A DNA stretch of 64,000 nucleotides, from assembly GCA_021287165.1 (NCBI GenBank), contig JAJTAY010000029.1, positions 186,001-250,000 of the forward strand, written 5' to 3'. This document shows, piece after piece, positions 33,683 through 42,660 of this stretch. Under the pieces are notes generated by a model. That model was not told where the DNA came from and made no database searches. It was given only the letters and a program-made list of their open reading frames with translations. Origin of the DNA: Bacteroidia bacterium (lineage in GTDB: Bacteria; Bacteroidota; Bacteroidia; Bacteroidales; F082). Position numbers and translations under genes: made by a program. Each line of letters opens with the position of its first letter. Position 1 is the first letter of the stretch.

Positions 33683-36600
33683 ATGAGTATCTATAAATCA
33701 GCCGTCAACAAGCCCATCACCACCTTCATGGTGTTTACGGCTGTCATTGTAATGGGCATTTATTCGCTGATGAATATCTCGGTTGACCTTTATCCCGAAA
33801 TTGACCCGCCCTTCCTCACCGTAATTACCTCCTATCCCGGTGCCAGCGCCGCCGACATTGAAACCAATGTCACCAAGCGTCTTGAAGACGCATTGAACAC
33901 CGTGGACAAGGTGAAAATGGTTCGATCCACCTCCAGCGACAACCTTTCGGTAATCACCCTCGAATTCAACTGGGGTGCTGACCTTTCGGAGGCAACCAAC
34001 GAAATCCGCGACCTGATCGACCGCATTTATGCCCGCATGCCCGATGGCGCTGATCGCCCCTCGATTTTCAAATTCAACACCAATATGATGCCTATTGTTT
34101 TCTATGCCGTTACGGCAAAAGAAAGCTATCCGGGCCTCGAAAAAATTCTGGATGAGAAAATCGTCAATCCGCTTAACAGGGTTGAAGGTGTGGGTTCGGT
34201 TTCGATGATCGGCGTGCCAAAGCGTGTTGTATATGTGGAAGCCGACCCCCGAAGACTCGATGCCTACAACATGACCATAGAGCAGCTGGGCAACAGTATC
34301 GCCGCTGAAAACATGAATATGCCCTCCGGCAATGTGCGGATGGGTAAAATGGAGTACCAATTGCGCGTTATGGGCGAGTTTGGGGAAAGCAGCGAACTGG
34401 ACAAGCTCATTGTAGGCAACTACGGCGGAAGGCCGGTTTATTTGCGCGATGTAGCCATAGTGCGCGACTCGCTTAAGGATAAGTCGCAGGACGAGAAGAT
34501 AAATGGAAGCACAGGTTTGAGACTTTTTGTGATGAAGCAATCGGGTGCCAACACTGTGAAAGTGGCCCGTGACATCAACAAAAAGATGGCCGAGTTGCTC
34601 CCGACGCTTCCACCCGACATCAAGGTAGAGCAGATCCTTGATACCTCAAGCTTCATCAGGGGTTCGATCAATAACCTTGCTGAAACACTGATGTATGCTT
34701 TTCTCTTTGTGGCACTTGTGGTCATCTTTTTCCTCGGCAGGTGGAGAGCAACATTTATCATCCTGCTCACTATACCCATCTCGCTTATTGTTTCATTTAT
34801 CTATCTGTTCATTACCGGCAATACCATAAACGTTATTTCGCTCACCTCGCTGTCCATTGCCATAGGTATGGTGGTTGACGATGCCATTGTAGTACTCGAG
34901 AACATTACGAGGCATATTGAGCGTGGTAACAGTCCGCGGGAAGCGGCTATTTACGCCACCAACGAGGTATGGCTGGCTGTAATCGTAACAACTTTGGTTG
35001 TTGTGGCCGTGTTCTTTCCGCTCACACTTGTAGGAGGCCTCACCGGCATGCTGTTCAATCAGTTAGGCTGGATTGTAACCATTACCGTTACAACCTCCAC
35101 ACTGGCCGCCATCAGCCTTACGCCCATGCTGTCGTCGAAAATGCTCAGGCTTCGTCCTGTTATCCAAAAACCCAAATGGTATCATCATCAACGCGCCATT
35201 CTGCCTTTCCTCAACTGGGTAGATGACTTCTATGTAAACACACTCCGTTGGGTTCTCAGGCACAAAACAGTAACCATGATCATAGCGCTGGCCATCTTTG
35301 TGGGTTCGTTGATGCTGATGCGCTTCGTAGGCACCGATTTCCTGCCCCAAACCGACGAATCAAGGCTTACGGCCACTATAGAGCTTCAAACGGGCACGCG
35401 CGTTGAGGAATCAATGAAAACCGCCCGTAAAATTGAAGCTATTATCAAACAGGATTTTCCTGAAATTGAAATTATGGCTGTAACTTCAGGTGCTGACGAT
35501 GAGGGAACGATGTTTTCGGCCTTCCAGCAATCAGGCTCAAATATTATAAACCTGCTTGGCCGTTTGTCACCTGTTGAAAAGCGCGACCGCTCGGTATGGA
35601 ATGTGGCTGATGCATTGCGCGACCGCATCGCCGAATTCCCTGAAGTGGTCAATTACAATGTAAGTACTGGCGGCGCCGGCATGAGTTTTGGCGGCGAAAG
35701 TCAGGTAGAAATCGACGTTTTCGGCTACGATTTCAACACCACGAACCGCATTGCTGAAGAAATCCGCACGAAACTCTCTTCGATAGAGGGTGCAAAGGAC
35801 ATTACAGTCAGCCGAAAGAAGGACAAGCCCGAACTTCAGATTCATCTCGACAGGGAGAAAATTGCCCTTCACGGTTTGACAACGGCGCAGGTTTCGGGCA
35901 TGGTTCGCAATCGTGTCAACGGTATGGTTGCTTCGCTTTTTAAAGAAGAGGGCGACGAGTATGAAATTCGCGTGCGTCTCGCTGAACAATACCGTAACAA
36001 TATCACCCAGCTCGAAGAGCTTACCATCTTTACGCCTCAGGGTAAGAAGGTTAAACTTAAAGAATTGGGCACAATTGATGAAAACTGGGGACCTCCGGCT
36101 ATTCAACACAAACGTAAGGAACGCGTGGTTACAGTAACTGCAAAGCCAAGCGGAACTTCGCTCGGTCAACTTGCCGACAAAATTATTCTCACCCTCAAGG
36201 AAGTGCAGCTCCCTCAGGACGTGACTATTCAGGTTGGCGGAGCATATAAAGATCAGCAGGAATCGTTTCAGGACCTGGCACTGCTTATGCTCTTGAGTCT
36301 TGTGCTGGTATTTATCGTAATGGCTTCGCAGTTCGAATCGTTCACCATGCCATTTATCATCATGTTCTCCATTCCTTTTGCTTTCTCAGGCGTAATTCTC
36401 GGTCTATTGTTGACCGGCACCACCCTCAGTGTAATTGCGGCACTTGGCGCGGTACTGCTCATCGGTATTGTGGTGAAAAACGGCATTGTGCTGGTTGACT
36501 TCACCAATCTGTTGCGCGACCGCGGCGAAAGGCTCTATGATGCCATTGTCAACGCCGGCCGTTCGCGTCTGCGTCCCGTGCTTATGACGGCATTTACCAC

Positions 36601-36808
36601 CATCCTGGGCATGTTGCCGTTGGCACTCAGCACCGGCGAAGGTTCCGAAATCTGGCGACCTATGGGTATATCGGTTATCGGAGGTCTGGTTTTCTCAACC
36701 ATCGTAACCATGGTGGTAGTTCCGGTGATGTATGCGGTAATGGCGCGTACGGGCGAGCGCGACAAGCTTATGAAAGTGCGTCGTAAGTTTCAGGAGCAGA
36801 ACTTGTAA
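33683..36808 (+). CDS. RND efflux transporter permease subunit
   Basis: Inner-membrane proton antiporter of 1041 residues with the usual 12 helices and two large periplasmic loops. The N-terminal pattern (SIYKSAVNKPITTFMVFTAV, then SVDLYPEIDPPFLTV) is that of the AcrB/MexB-like HAE family. The proton-relay Asp pair is in GMVVDDAIVVLENI (TM4), and the TM10 Lys in IGIVVKNGIVLVDF. Substrates are probably hydrophobic or amphiphilic compounds, but this is inferred from family only. It is the pump component of the TetR-TolC-adaptor-RND operon. Confidence 0.96.
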   Translation: MSIYKSAVNKPITTFMVFTAVIVMGIYSLMNISVDLYPEIDPPFLTVITSYPGASAADIETNVTKRLEDALNTVDKVKMVRSTSSDNLSVITLEFNWGADLSEATNEIRDLIDRIYARMPDGADRPSIFKFNTNMMPIVFYAVTAKESYPGLEKILDEKIVNPLNRVEGVGSVSMIGVPKRVVYVEADPRRLDAYNMTIEQLGNSIAAENMNMPSGNVRMGKMEYQLRVMGEFGESSELDKLIVGNYGGRPVYLRDVAIVRDSLKDKSQDEKINGSTGLRLFVMKQSGANTVKVARDINKKMAELLPTLPPDIKVEQILDTSSFIRGSINNLAETLMYAFLFVALVVIFFLGRWRATFIILLTIPISLIVSFIYLFITGNTINVISLTSLSIAIGMVVDDAIVVLENITRHIERGNSPREAAIYATNEVWLAVIVTTLVVVAVFFPLTLVGGLTGMLFNQLGWIVTITVTTSTLAAISLTPMLSSKMLRLRPVIQKPKWYHHQRAILPFLNWVDDFYVNTLRWVLRHKTVTMIIALAIFVGSLMLMRFVGTDFLPQTDESRLTATIELQTGTRVEESMKTARKIEAIIKQDFPEIEIMAVTSGADDEGTMFSAFQQSGSNIINLLGRLSPVEKRDRSVWNVADALRDRIAEFPEVVNYNVSTGGAGMSFGGESQVEIDVFGYDFNTTNRIAEEIRTKLSSIEGAKDITVSRKKDKPELQIHLDREKIALHGLTTAQVSGMVRNRVNGMVASLFKEEGDEYEIRVRLAEQYRNNITQLEELTIFTPQGKKVKLKELGTIDENWGPPAIQHKRKERVVTVTAKPSGTSLGQLADKIILTLKEVQLPQDVTIQVGGAYKDQQESFQDLALLMLLSLVLVFIVMASQFESFTMPFIIMFSIPFAFSGVILGLLLTGTTLSVIAALGAVLLIGIVVKNGIVLVDFTNLLRDRGERLYDAIVNAGRSRLRPVLMTAFTTILGMLPLALSTGEGSEIWRPMGISVIGGLVFSTIVTMVVVPVMYAVMARTGERDKLMKVRRKFQEQNL

Positions 36809-36832
36809 TAACCTAACGTAATCTGAAGAATC

Positions 36833-37126
36833 ATGAAAGCAATAATGATCGTTTTTAATATAGCCCATTCCGAACGCGTGGATTTTGTCCTCGACCAGCT
36901 TGGCATAAGGGGCTTTACCTGGCTCGACGACGTGAAAGGCCGTGGCAGCGTTAACGGTGAGCCCCGCATGGGCACACACACCTGGCCCGAGATCAATTCA
37001 GCGGTTTTTACAATTGTCGAAGATGAAAAGGTTGATCCCCTGCTGGAAAAGATCGTCAAAATCGATGCCATCAACGAGGAAGTTGGGATCAGAGCGTTTG
37101 TGTGGGATATCCTGAAAGCCGTGTAG
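36833..37126 (+). CDS. Small PII-like protein closing the RND operon
   Basis: A 97-residue cytoplasmic protein. The pattern MKAIMIVFNIAHSERV, a middle loop rich in Gly and Arg (DDVKGRGSVNGEPRMGTHTW) and the end strand FTIVEDEKVDPLLEKI is the ferredoxin-like beta-alpha-beta arrangement of the PII/CutA/DUF3240 group. The loop sits where PII proteins carry the T-loop. No uridylylation Tyr is seen at its tip. It lies 24 bp after the RND gene and before the operon terminator, so it is probably cotranscribed and may sense a ligand or gate the pump. The family call is by pattern only. Confidence 0.7.
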   Translation: MKAIMIVFNIAHSERVDFVLDQLGIRGFTWLDDVKGRGSVNGEPRMGTHTWPEINSAVFTIVEDEKVDPLLEKIVKIDAINEEVGIRAFVWDILKAV

Positions 37127-37150
37127 AGCAGTTTCCTGTTTTCCTATTTC

Positions 37151-37183
37151 AAAGCCCGGGAGTTTTATTCCGGGCTTTTTATT
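37151..37183. terminator. Bidirectional terminator after the efflux operon
   Basis: AAAGCCCGG (37151-37159) pairs perfectly with CCGGGCTTT (37170-37178) across a 10-nt loop, with T runs on the plus strand and AAA on the left arm for the minus strand. It separates the convergent PII-like and lipoprotein genes. Confidence 0.85.
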
Positions 37184-37189
37184 TTTCGC

Positions 37190-38035
37190 TTAATCCTCGA
37201 GCATTATGAACCTGTCGTTCACGGTAGCCTTGAGACTTTTATTGAATGGGTCCCAGCGAAAATAACGACGTGGCGTTGTGGCTGGGCCAAGTTTTTGATT
37301 TGTATAGTCGTTCATCATATAATCGAAGGTGTATGCCGCGTACAACCGTCCGAGGTAAGTGATAAAATTTCTTGCTCTTTCAACGGTTAGTGTATCTACC
37401 TTCAATTTATAGTCAATTTTGCCCGTCATGAACCTCATCGTAAAATAACCATCATACTTATCGAGCACATCGTGTGTGGCAAATAACACCACTGGTTTCT
37501 TCAGATTAAGGTCATTTAATTTGTTGAGTTCAAGCCAAACGCCAACGTTCAAACCATTGATGGTAAAGTCGTAGGTATAAACGGTTTCGCCCACCAGAAC
37601 TTCATCTTCAACCGGGCTGTAGTATTCCTGAATCTCCATCTGGGCCAGATTGAGGATATAGGCCGAAGAATCGGTTTTCAGAAAAGCTTCGGTCTGATCC
37701 TCCGTATAAACATTGAGACCATATTTTCGCAATTCGGATAGATAGCTCTGTCCAAAGAGGTTCAAAATAGTCTGTCTGTTGAGCTGTGGCAACAAAATTG
37801 TGTTTTCAAGTAAGCGGGAATCCTCCAAAGCCTGGGCATAGGTGAAGCTGTTTCTAGGGTATTCGGATTTTTGGTTTACAAGCCAGACTTCTTTTGGGAG
37901 CAAAACGAGCACCGATTTTTCTTTTGCCCTGAGGGCATATTTACGGGCCAAATTGCGCTCCGGCGAGCAGGACCAGGCGGTAAAAAAAACTGCAGAGGCA
38001 ACAAAACAAAAGAATGTCAGGCGGAGGTACCGCAT
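37190..38035 (-). CDS. Hypothetical lipoprotein
   Basis: A 281-residue protein not assignable to a family by eye. The start at 38035 gives a clean lipoprotein signal (RYLRLTFFCFVASAVFF, then TAWSC with Cys at 23). An upstream ATG at 38080 would add 15 residues before it. The mature region shows KSVLVLLPKEVWLVNQK near the N-terminus, alternating Tyr-rich strands in the middle (YTYDFTINGLNVGVWLELN), and YMMNDYTNQKL near the end. It is monocistronic, between a terminator and the flavodiiron gene 74 bp away on the same strand. Confidence 0.75.
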   Translation of the reverse strand: MRYLRLTFFCFVASAVFFTAWSCSPERNLARKYALRAKEKSVLVLLPKEVWLVNQKSEYPRNSFTYAQALEDSRLLENTILLPQLNRQTILNLFGQSYLSELRKYGLNVYTEDQTEAFLKTDSSAYILNLAQMEIQEYYSPVEDEVLVGETVYTYDFTINGLNVGVWLELNKLNDLNLKKPVVLFATHDVLDKYDGYFTMRFMTGKIDYKLKVDTLTVERARNFITYLGRLYAAYTFDYMMNDYTNQKLGPATTPRRYFRWDPFNKSLKATVNDRFIMLED

Positions 38036-38109
38036 ACGCAATGGTTGTAGGGCAAAATTAAACAATCGCAGCAACAGCATGCGATTATTAGCGCAAGCTG
38101 AGAAAAATT

Positions 38110-39312
38110 TCAGGCAGTTTGCAATAGCTGACGGGCAAACTGTTCGCCATAGGCTTCGGCCCGGGCAAGGTCTTCTTCGGCTGGCGAAAACTTTACGAAA
38201 ACATCGGTATCAGTGTATTGCAACTTCAGGCTCTCGAGATTGGCACGAATCAGTTTCATAGCCTCGCCACTCCAGCCGTAAGAACCAAAACCTCCTGCAA
38301 GCTTTCCTTTATCGCGCAAGGGATTGATTACTGCAAAAAGCTTGTATATGGGAAGAAGGATATTTTGATTGATTGTCGGGCTGCCGACGATAAGTCCCGA
38401 CGACATGGTGAGTTGCATTTCGAGATCGCCTATGGAGGTATGCTCAATATCTTCGGCATAGGCTTTCACAATGCCCGATTTTTCGATGCCTTTTGCGATT
38501 GCCTCGGCAATGGCGCCCGTTTTATGGTAGGCCGAAACATAGGGAATATAAACCCTGTGCGGCTGAGGTAGCGCCAGATACTCCCGCGAGTATTGCTCCG
38601 ACAGGTCAACATAGCGTTTCCATTGACTACGAAGAATAGGACCATGTCCGGTGGCAACAACATCAATTTCCAAAGGCCTGATGCGCTCAATGGCCTTGAG
38701 CATAAACTTGCTGAATGGCTTCAGGATAACATCGAAATAATATTTGAAAGCATCGTCCCAGTTGCCTACAAGGTCGTCAAACATCCTGTCGTCGGCATAG
38801 TGAGCGCCAAACGAATCGCAGGTAAACAATACCTTATCTTCAACAAGGTAGGTGTACATGCTATCGGGCCAATGAAGATTGGGGGCAGAAATGAAACGGA
38901 TGGTTTTATTACCAAGACTCAATTCTTCCTGGTCTTTTACCTGTATGCTTTTAAACGGAATGGAAACCAGATCGTTGAGATACCGGATGGCGTTTCCTGT
39001 GCCAACAACGGTGGCCTGAGGGGCTAATTCGAGCAACTTCTGCACACAGCCCGAATGGTCGGGTTCGGTGTGGTTAATGATGATGTACTGCAGTTCGGAA
39101 GGGTTCATCAACGAACGCAGTTTGGCTTCATATTGCGGCCAGAAGCGTTCCTTAACAGTTTCTACTACAGCCTTTTTTTCAGCATTGATGAAATAGCTGT
39201 TGTAAGTGGTGCCATACTTTGTTTCCATCACCACATCAAAGGTCACCAAATCCTTATCAAGCGCCCCTATCCACTGAACATCAGGCTTTACCTCAAGAAC
39301 AAACGGCTCCAT
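38110..39312 (-). CDS. FprA-family A-type flavoprotein (flavodiiron protein)
   Basis: Cytoplasmic O2 and/or NO reductase used by anaerobes for detoxification, 400 residues. The N-terminal metallo-beta-lactamase-like diiron domain has the complete ligand set: HTEPDHSG, NLHWPD, TCDSFGAH and TGHGPI supply His-Glu-Asp-His-His-Asp-His. The C-terminal flavodoxin domain starts at about residue 250 (PYVSAYHKTGAIAEAIAKGI) and binds FMN. No rubredoxin fusion or neighbour is present, so the electron donor is elsewhere. The ATG at 39312 is chosen over a TTG three codons upstream. Confidence 0.95.
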   Translation of the reverse strand: MEPFVLEVKPDVQWIGALDKDLVTFDVVMETKYGTTYNSYFINAEKKAVVETVKERFWPQYEAKLRSLMNPSELQYIIINHTEPDHSGCVQKLLELAPQATVVGTGNAIRYLNDLVSIPFKSIQVKDQEELSLGNKTIRFISAPNLHWPDSMYTYLVEDKVLFTCDSFGAHYADDRMFDDLVGNWDDAFKYYFDVILKPFSKFMLKAIERIRPLEIDVVATGHGPILRSQWKRYVDLSEQYSREYLALPQPHRVYIPYVSAYHKTGAIAEAIAKGIEKSGIVKAYAEDIEHTSIGDLEMQLTMSSGLIVGSPTINQNILLPIYKLFAVINPLRDKGKLAGGFGSYGWSGEAMKLIRANLESLKLQYTDTDVFVKFSPAEEDLARAEAYGEQFARQLLQTA

Positions 39313-39477
39313 AAGTTTCAAAATTAATCAGGCAAAATTAGCCCAAAAAGCGCATTGAATGGTTCTAAATAAGCCTCTAAGGTCCATACAGCTCAGCCCT
39401 CTCTTCGTTGTGCTGACCAATAAAAACATTGAGGCATAACCGGAAAGGCCAAAGAATAGTAAGGTGGTTTGCCAATT

Positions 39478-40596
39478 CTACTTTGGATCAAGAGCAGCCA
39501 CTTTCAGAATTTTTTTAAAGATATCGGTATTGTCGTAAACACCGCTGAATTGCGAGGCCCCTGCACCAAAAGCATAAACGGGTACAATTACCCCGGAGTG
39601 ATCGTCGGAGGAAAAATGAAATTTGACACCTTTATTCCGCTTGTTTTGGCCGTGAATAAGCGTAAGTCCTCCGGTTTCATGATCGGCCGTAACAACAACC
39701 AGTGTTCCGGGATTTTTCTCAGCAAATGCCACTGCAACACCAACCGCTTTGTCAAAATCGATCATTTCGTTGATGAGGTAAGTAGAGTCGTTGTTGTGCC
39801 CGGCCCAGTCGATCTGTGATCCTTCTACCATCAGGAAGAAGCCCTTATCGTTGCGACTATCCAATGCTTCGATGGCTACACGTGTAGCTTCGGCAAGGGT
39901 ATAGTTTGTTCTTTTTGCAGCGGGAGCGGGATGTGCAGTATCGGTCAGCACAAGTAGCTTATTGAAACCCTTCCCGCTTTTTGGCAGACTTTCGAAAAAT
40001 GCGAAGCCATTATCTTTCATTTCACTCACCAGATTGCGACCGTCTTTACGACGCGTAAAGTTGTACAATCCCCCACCGATTACAACATCGACAGGCGATT
40101 TCACAAAATCGGCGGCAATTTCCTGTTCGTTTTTACGCGAGATGTTTTTAGCCACAAAATCAGCGGGTGTGGCATGTGTTACGTCGCAGGTAACGGCAAC
40201 ACCTGTGCGGCGACCATCGCGTGCAAAAATATCAAGCAGACTGGGCACTGCCGTGCTGTCGGGCCCCATACCAATCATGCCGTTGCGGGTTTTGTAGCCT
40301 GTGGCAAGGGCAGTTCCACCGGCACCGGAATCGGTAATTTTGTGTGTATAGGAATCGGTGCTGATGAGTCCTATAACAGGTGCCTTGAACATGGCGGGCA
40401 TTTCGCCGGTGGCCAGCTGCAGCGCATGGGCCTGTGCCAGCCCCATCCCGTCGCCAATCATAAAGATGACGTTATTAACAACAACAGGCTTTTCAACAGC
40501 CTGTGAAACAACACCTTTGGCTCTGCGCTGCGATTGAGCCGGCAGCACTGCCATGAGGGCCAGGAAAAGAAGAGCAAAGGAAAGTTTTGTTTTCAT
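39478..40596 (-). CDS. Alkaline phosphatase (PhoA type)
   Basis: Periplasmic phosphomonoesterase of 372 residues. The signal peptide ends near LPAQS (~22). Metal and nucleophile sites are visible: MIGDGMGLAQAHAL (metal Asp), TDSGAGGTALATGYKT with the nucleophilic Ser in Asp-Ser, then MVEGSQIDWAGHNND and VTADHETGGLT for the Zn and Mg sites. It is shorter than E. coli PhoA (471) and lacks some peripheral loops, as many Bacteroidota forms do. It overlaps the upstream metallophosphoesterase gene by 4 bp, so the two are translated together. Confidence 0.95.
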   Translation of the reverse strand: MKTKLSFALLFLALMAVLPAQSQRRAKGVVSQAVEKPVVVNNVIFMIGDGMGLAQAHALQLATGEMPAMFKAPVIGLISTDSYTHKITDSGAGGTALATGYKTRNGMIGMGPDSTAVPSLLDIFARDGRRTGVAVTCDVTHATPADFVAKNISRKNEQEIAADFVKSPVDVVIGGGLYNFTRRKDGRNLVSEMKDNGFAFFESLPKSGKGFNKLLVLTDTAHPAPAAKRTNYTLAEATRVAIEALDSRNDKGFFLMVEGSQIDWAGHNNDSTYLINEMIDFDKAVGVAVAFAEKNPGTLVVVTADHETGGLTLIHGQNKRNKGVKFHFSSDDHSGVIVPVYAFGAGASQFSGVYDNTDIFKKILKVAALDPK

Positions 40597-41948
40597 ACGT
40601 TATCTGTTGATGAGGTTAGTTCGATCAGGGTAATTTCGGGTAAAATTCCAATGCGGCCGGGATATCCAATGCTGCCAAGCCCGCGGTTGACATAAAGGGT
40701 TTGACCTGAATCTGATTTGTAAGAACCAGCCCAATGTTTGTACACATACTGGGCAGGACTCCATTTAAATCCCGGTATCTCGATGCCAAACTGGAAACCA
40801 TGGGTGTGGCCTGAGAGCGTGAGTCCGATATCGCTTTTTTTATCGGCTACCTGAGCACTCCAGTGGCTGGGGTCGTGGCTGAGCAAAACTTTTACAGGAA
40901 TATCTTCTACACCATTTAATGCCGCCCCGAGATCGCCCTTTCGCGGAAAGCGGGCGTTGGAGCTCCAGTTTTCGACGCCTATAATGGCCAGTTTTTCGTC
41001 TCCTTTGATCAAAACTGCCGATTCGTTGCGCAACAATTTCCAGCCTGAAGCCTTATATAAATCATACAAGTCTTCCATATTCTGCTGCTTTTCAAGCTCG
41101 GAAGGCCATTTCACATAATCGCCGTAGTCGTGATTGCCGAGAATAGCATACACGCCATAAGGTGCTTTGAGTCGCTTCATCGATTCACGAAAACGTTCAG
41201 CCTCCGTGGTAGTGTAATTTACAAGGTCGCCCGTAAAAACAACTACATCAGGTTCGGCGGAAAGGATGTCATCAATCGCCTCTTCGAAGGCATTAACATC
41301 CGACCACGATCCCAGGTGAAGATCAGAAATCTGAACAATCCTAAAGCCCTCAAAACTCATTGGCAATCCTTTGATCCCAACAGTGATTCGCTTTATGTCG
41401 AACCGGTGCACCCACCGAAACATACCTGTAAACATGGTAGTTACAACCAAACCACCGGTGACAAGTGCCATCTGCTGCAAGAATTCGGAACGTTTGTATT
41501 TCCGGGCACCGGGAACGGAATCTTTGGTTTTGGAAAAGCTTATCCATGCCCAGAGTCCTTTCAGCCATTTGAGAATGTCGGCAAAAAACAGAATCACCGC
41601 CATGAAAAATTTTGCTACGTAAAAGCTGAAAATGCCGCCATAGACAAGGTTTCGCACCCAGGGCAACCAATCATAGGTTTTCAGTGCAAAAGTTATTACT
41701 GAGGCCGAGATCAGTGCAGCCAAAGGCAACCAGTACACCAAAATCAGAACCGATTTAAGTATTCTGTTGTAGGTGAATAGCTTACGTTTAAAAACGCCCC
41801 ATACATACAGATCCAGAAGCATCAAAAAAACGAAGACCGGGTATCTGCCTGCATTTTTGGGGAATACGGCGAGCACTAAAAAATACCCCAGCACCAGTAA
41901 AACAACAGCCAGAGAGTAAGAAAAGAGGTGTTTGCGCAGAAGTCTCAT
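40593..41948 (-). CDS. Membrane-anchored metallophosphoesterase
   Basis: A 451-residue protein. The N-terminal ~165 residues hold about four to five hydrophobic helices. The calcineurin-like domain then shows all five metal motifs: ISDLHLGSW, VFTGDLVNYT, LGNHDYGDY, LLSHDPSHW and SGHTHGFQF. It belongs to the YkuE-like group, some of which act on cell-wall or lipid phosphates. Its ATG region overlaps the alkaline phosphatase gene by 4 bp downstream, suggesting a combined phosphate-release function at the membrane. Confidence 0.93.
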   Translation of the reverse strand: MRLLRKHLFSYSLAVVLLVLGYFLVLAVFPKNAGRYPVFVFLMLLDLYVWGVFKRKLFTYNRILKSVLILVYWLPLAALISASVITFALKTYDWLPWVRNLVYGGIFSFYVAKFFMAVILFFADILKWLKGLWAWISFSKTKDSVPGARKYKRSEFLQQMALVTGGLVVTTMFTGMFRWVHRFDIKRITVGIKGLPMSFEGFRIVQISDLHLGSWSDVNAFEEAIDDILSAEPDVVVFTGDLVNYTTTEAERFRESMKRLKAPYGVYAILGNHDYGDYVKWPSELEKQQNMEDLYDLYKASGWKLLRNESAVLIKGDEKLAIIGVENWSSNARFPRKGDLGAALNGVEDIPVKVLLSHDPSHWSAQVADKKSDIGLTLSGHTHGFQFGIEIPGFKWSPAQYVYKHWAGSYKSDSGQTLYVNRGLGSIGYPGRIGILPEITLIELTSSTDNV

Positions 41949-42043
41949 AAATCCGCGGCAAAATTAGCCACTTCCATTTTACCCTAACATTAAATAACCT
42001 TAAAATAAGCGGTTTAACTTTCCCGGAATTCTTTAAACTGTCG

Positions 42044-42051
42044 TATCTTTA
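42044..42051 (+). promoter_or_regulatory. -7 element for the DUF4332 gene
   Basis: TATCTTTA fits the -7 consensus apart from the last base. Transcription would begin near 42058, downstream of the first possible ATG (42051). This argues for the ATG at 42114 as the true start. Confidence 0.5.
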
Positions 42052-42113
42052 TGGATCATTTAATCAGCGAACCAATAATTGACCAACAAACATTAACCTT
42101 AAAACCTTTCATT

Positions 42114-42524
42114 ATGGCAAACTACAAAATTGAAGAAATTGAGGGTATTGGCCCTGTTTATGGCGAAAAGCTCCGTGCTGCCGGCGTTAATAACACCGAC
42201 AAACTGCTCGAAGCTGCAAAAACAAAGAAAGGCAGAGCTGAACTTGCCGAAAAATCCGGTTTGGACGAAAAGAAGATCCTGAAGTTTGCCAATATGGCCG
42301 ACCTTTTCAGGATTGCCGGTATTGGGTCGGAGTATGCCGAGCTGCTCGAAGCCGCCGGGGTGGACACTGTGCCTGAGCTCGCCCAGCGCAAACCCGAAAA
42401 CCTCACCGCAAAAATGGAAGAGGTGAATGCGGAGAAAAAACTTGTGAGACGCGTTCCGACGCTCACAGAGGTAGAAAAATGGGTTGCACAGGCCAAAGAA
42501 CTGCCGAGAGCATTGGAATACTAA
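42114..42524 (+). CDS. DUF4332 domain protein (helix-hairpin-helix-like)
   Basis: Small cytoplasmic protein of 136 residues. It holds two copies of a helix-hairpin-helix-like unit: IEGIGPVYGEKLRAAGV (~7-23) and IAGIGSEYAELLEAAGV (~67-83), each followed by a helical segment ending in ELAQRKPENL-type turns. This is the DUF4332 arrangement, probably binding DNA or another nucleic acid non-specifically, though no function is established. The downstream ATG is chosen because a -7 element lies across the upstream ATG. It is monocistronic with a strong terminator. Confidence 0.88.
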   Translation: MANYKIEEIEGIGPVYGEKLRAAGVNNTDKLLEAAKTKKGRAELAEKSGLDEKKILKFANMADLFRIAGIGSEYAELLEAAGVDTVPELAQRKPENLTAKMEEVNAEKKLVRRVPTLTEVEKWVAQAKELPRALEY

Positions 42525-42547
42525 TTGCTAAAAATCACATTACCAAT

Positions 42548-42577
42548 AAGGTCGGAAGTTTTCCGGCCTTTTTTTGT
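42548..42577 (+). terminator. Terminator of the DUF4332 gene
   Basis: AAGGTCGGA (42548-42556) pairs with TCCGGCCTT (42562-42570, one G-U) and is followed by seven T residues. Confidence 0.88.
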
Positions 42578-42660
42578 CCTATTTGCGATATTCGCGGCAT
42601 TGAAGTAAAATACGGAATACTTTTTCCGGCAGTTTTGTTTAATTGACAAATTACACCTGC

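Noticed and set aside
33698..34540. 280-codon frame antisense to the RND transporter gene
   Set aside because: His/Val/Asn-rich translation mirrors transporter codons; no independent support.
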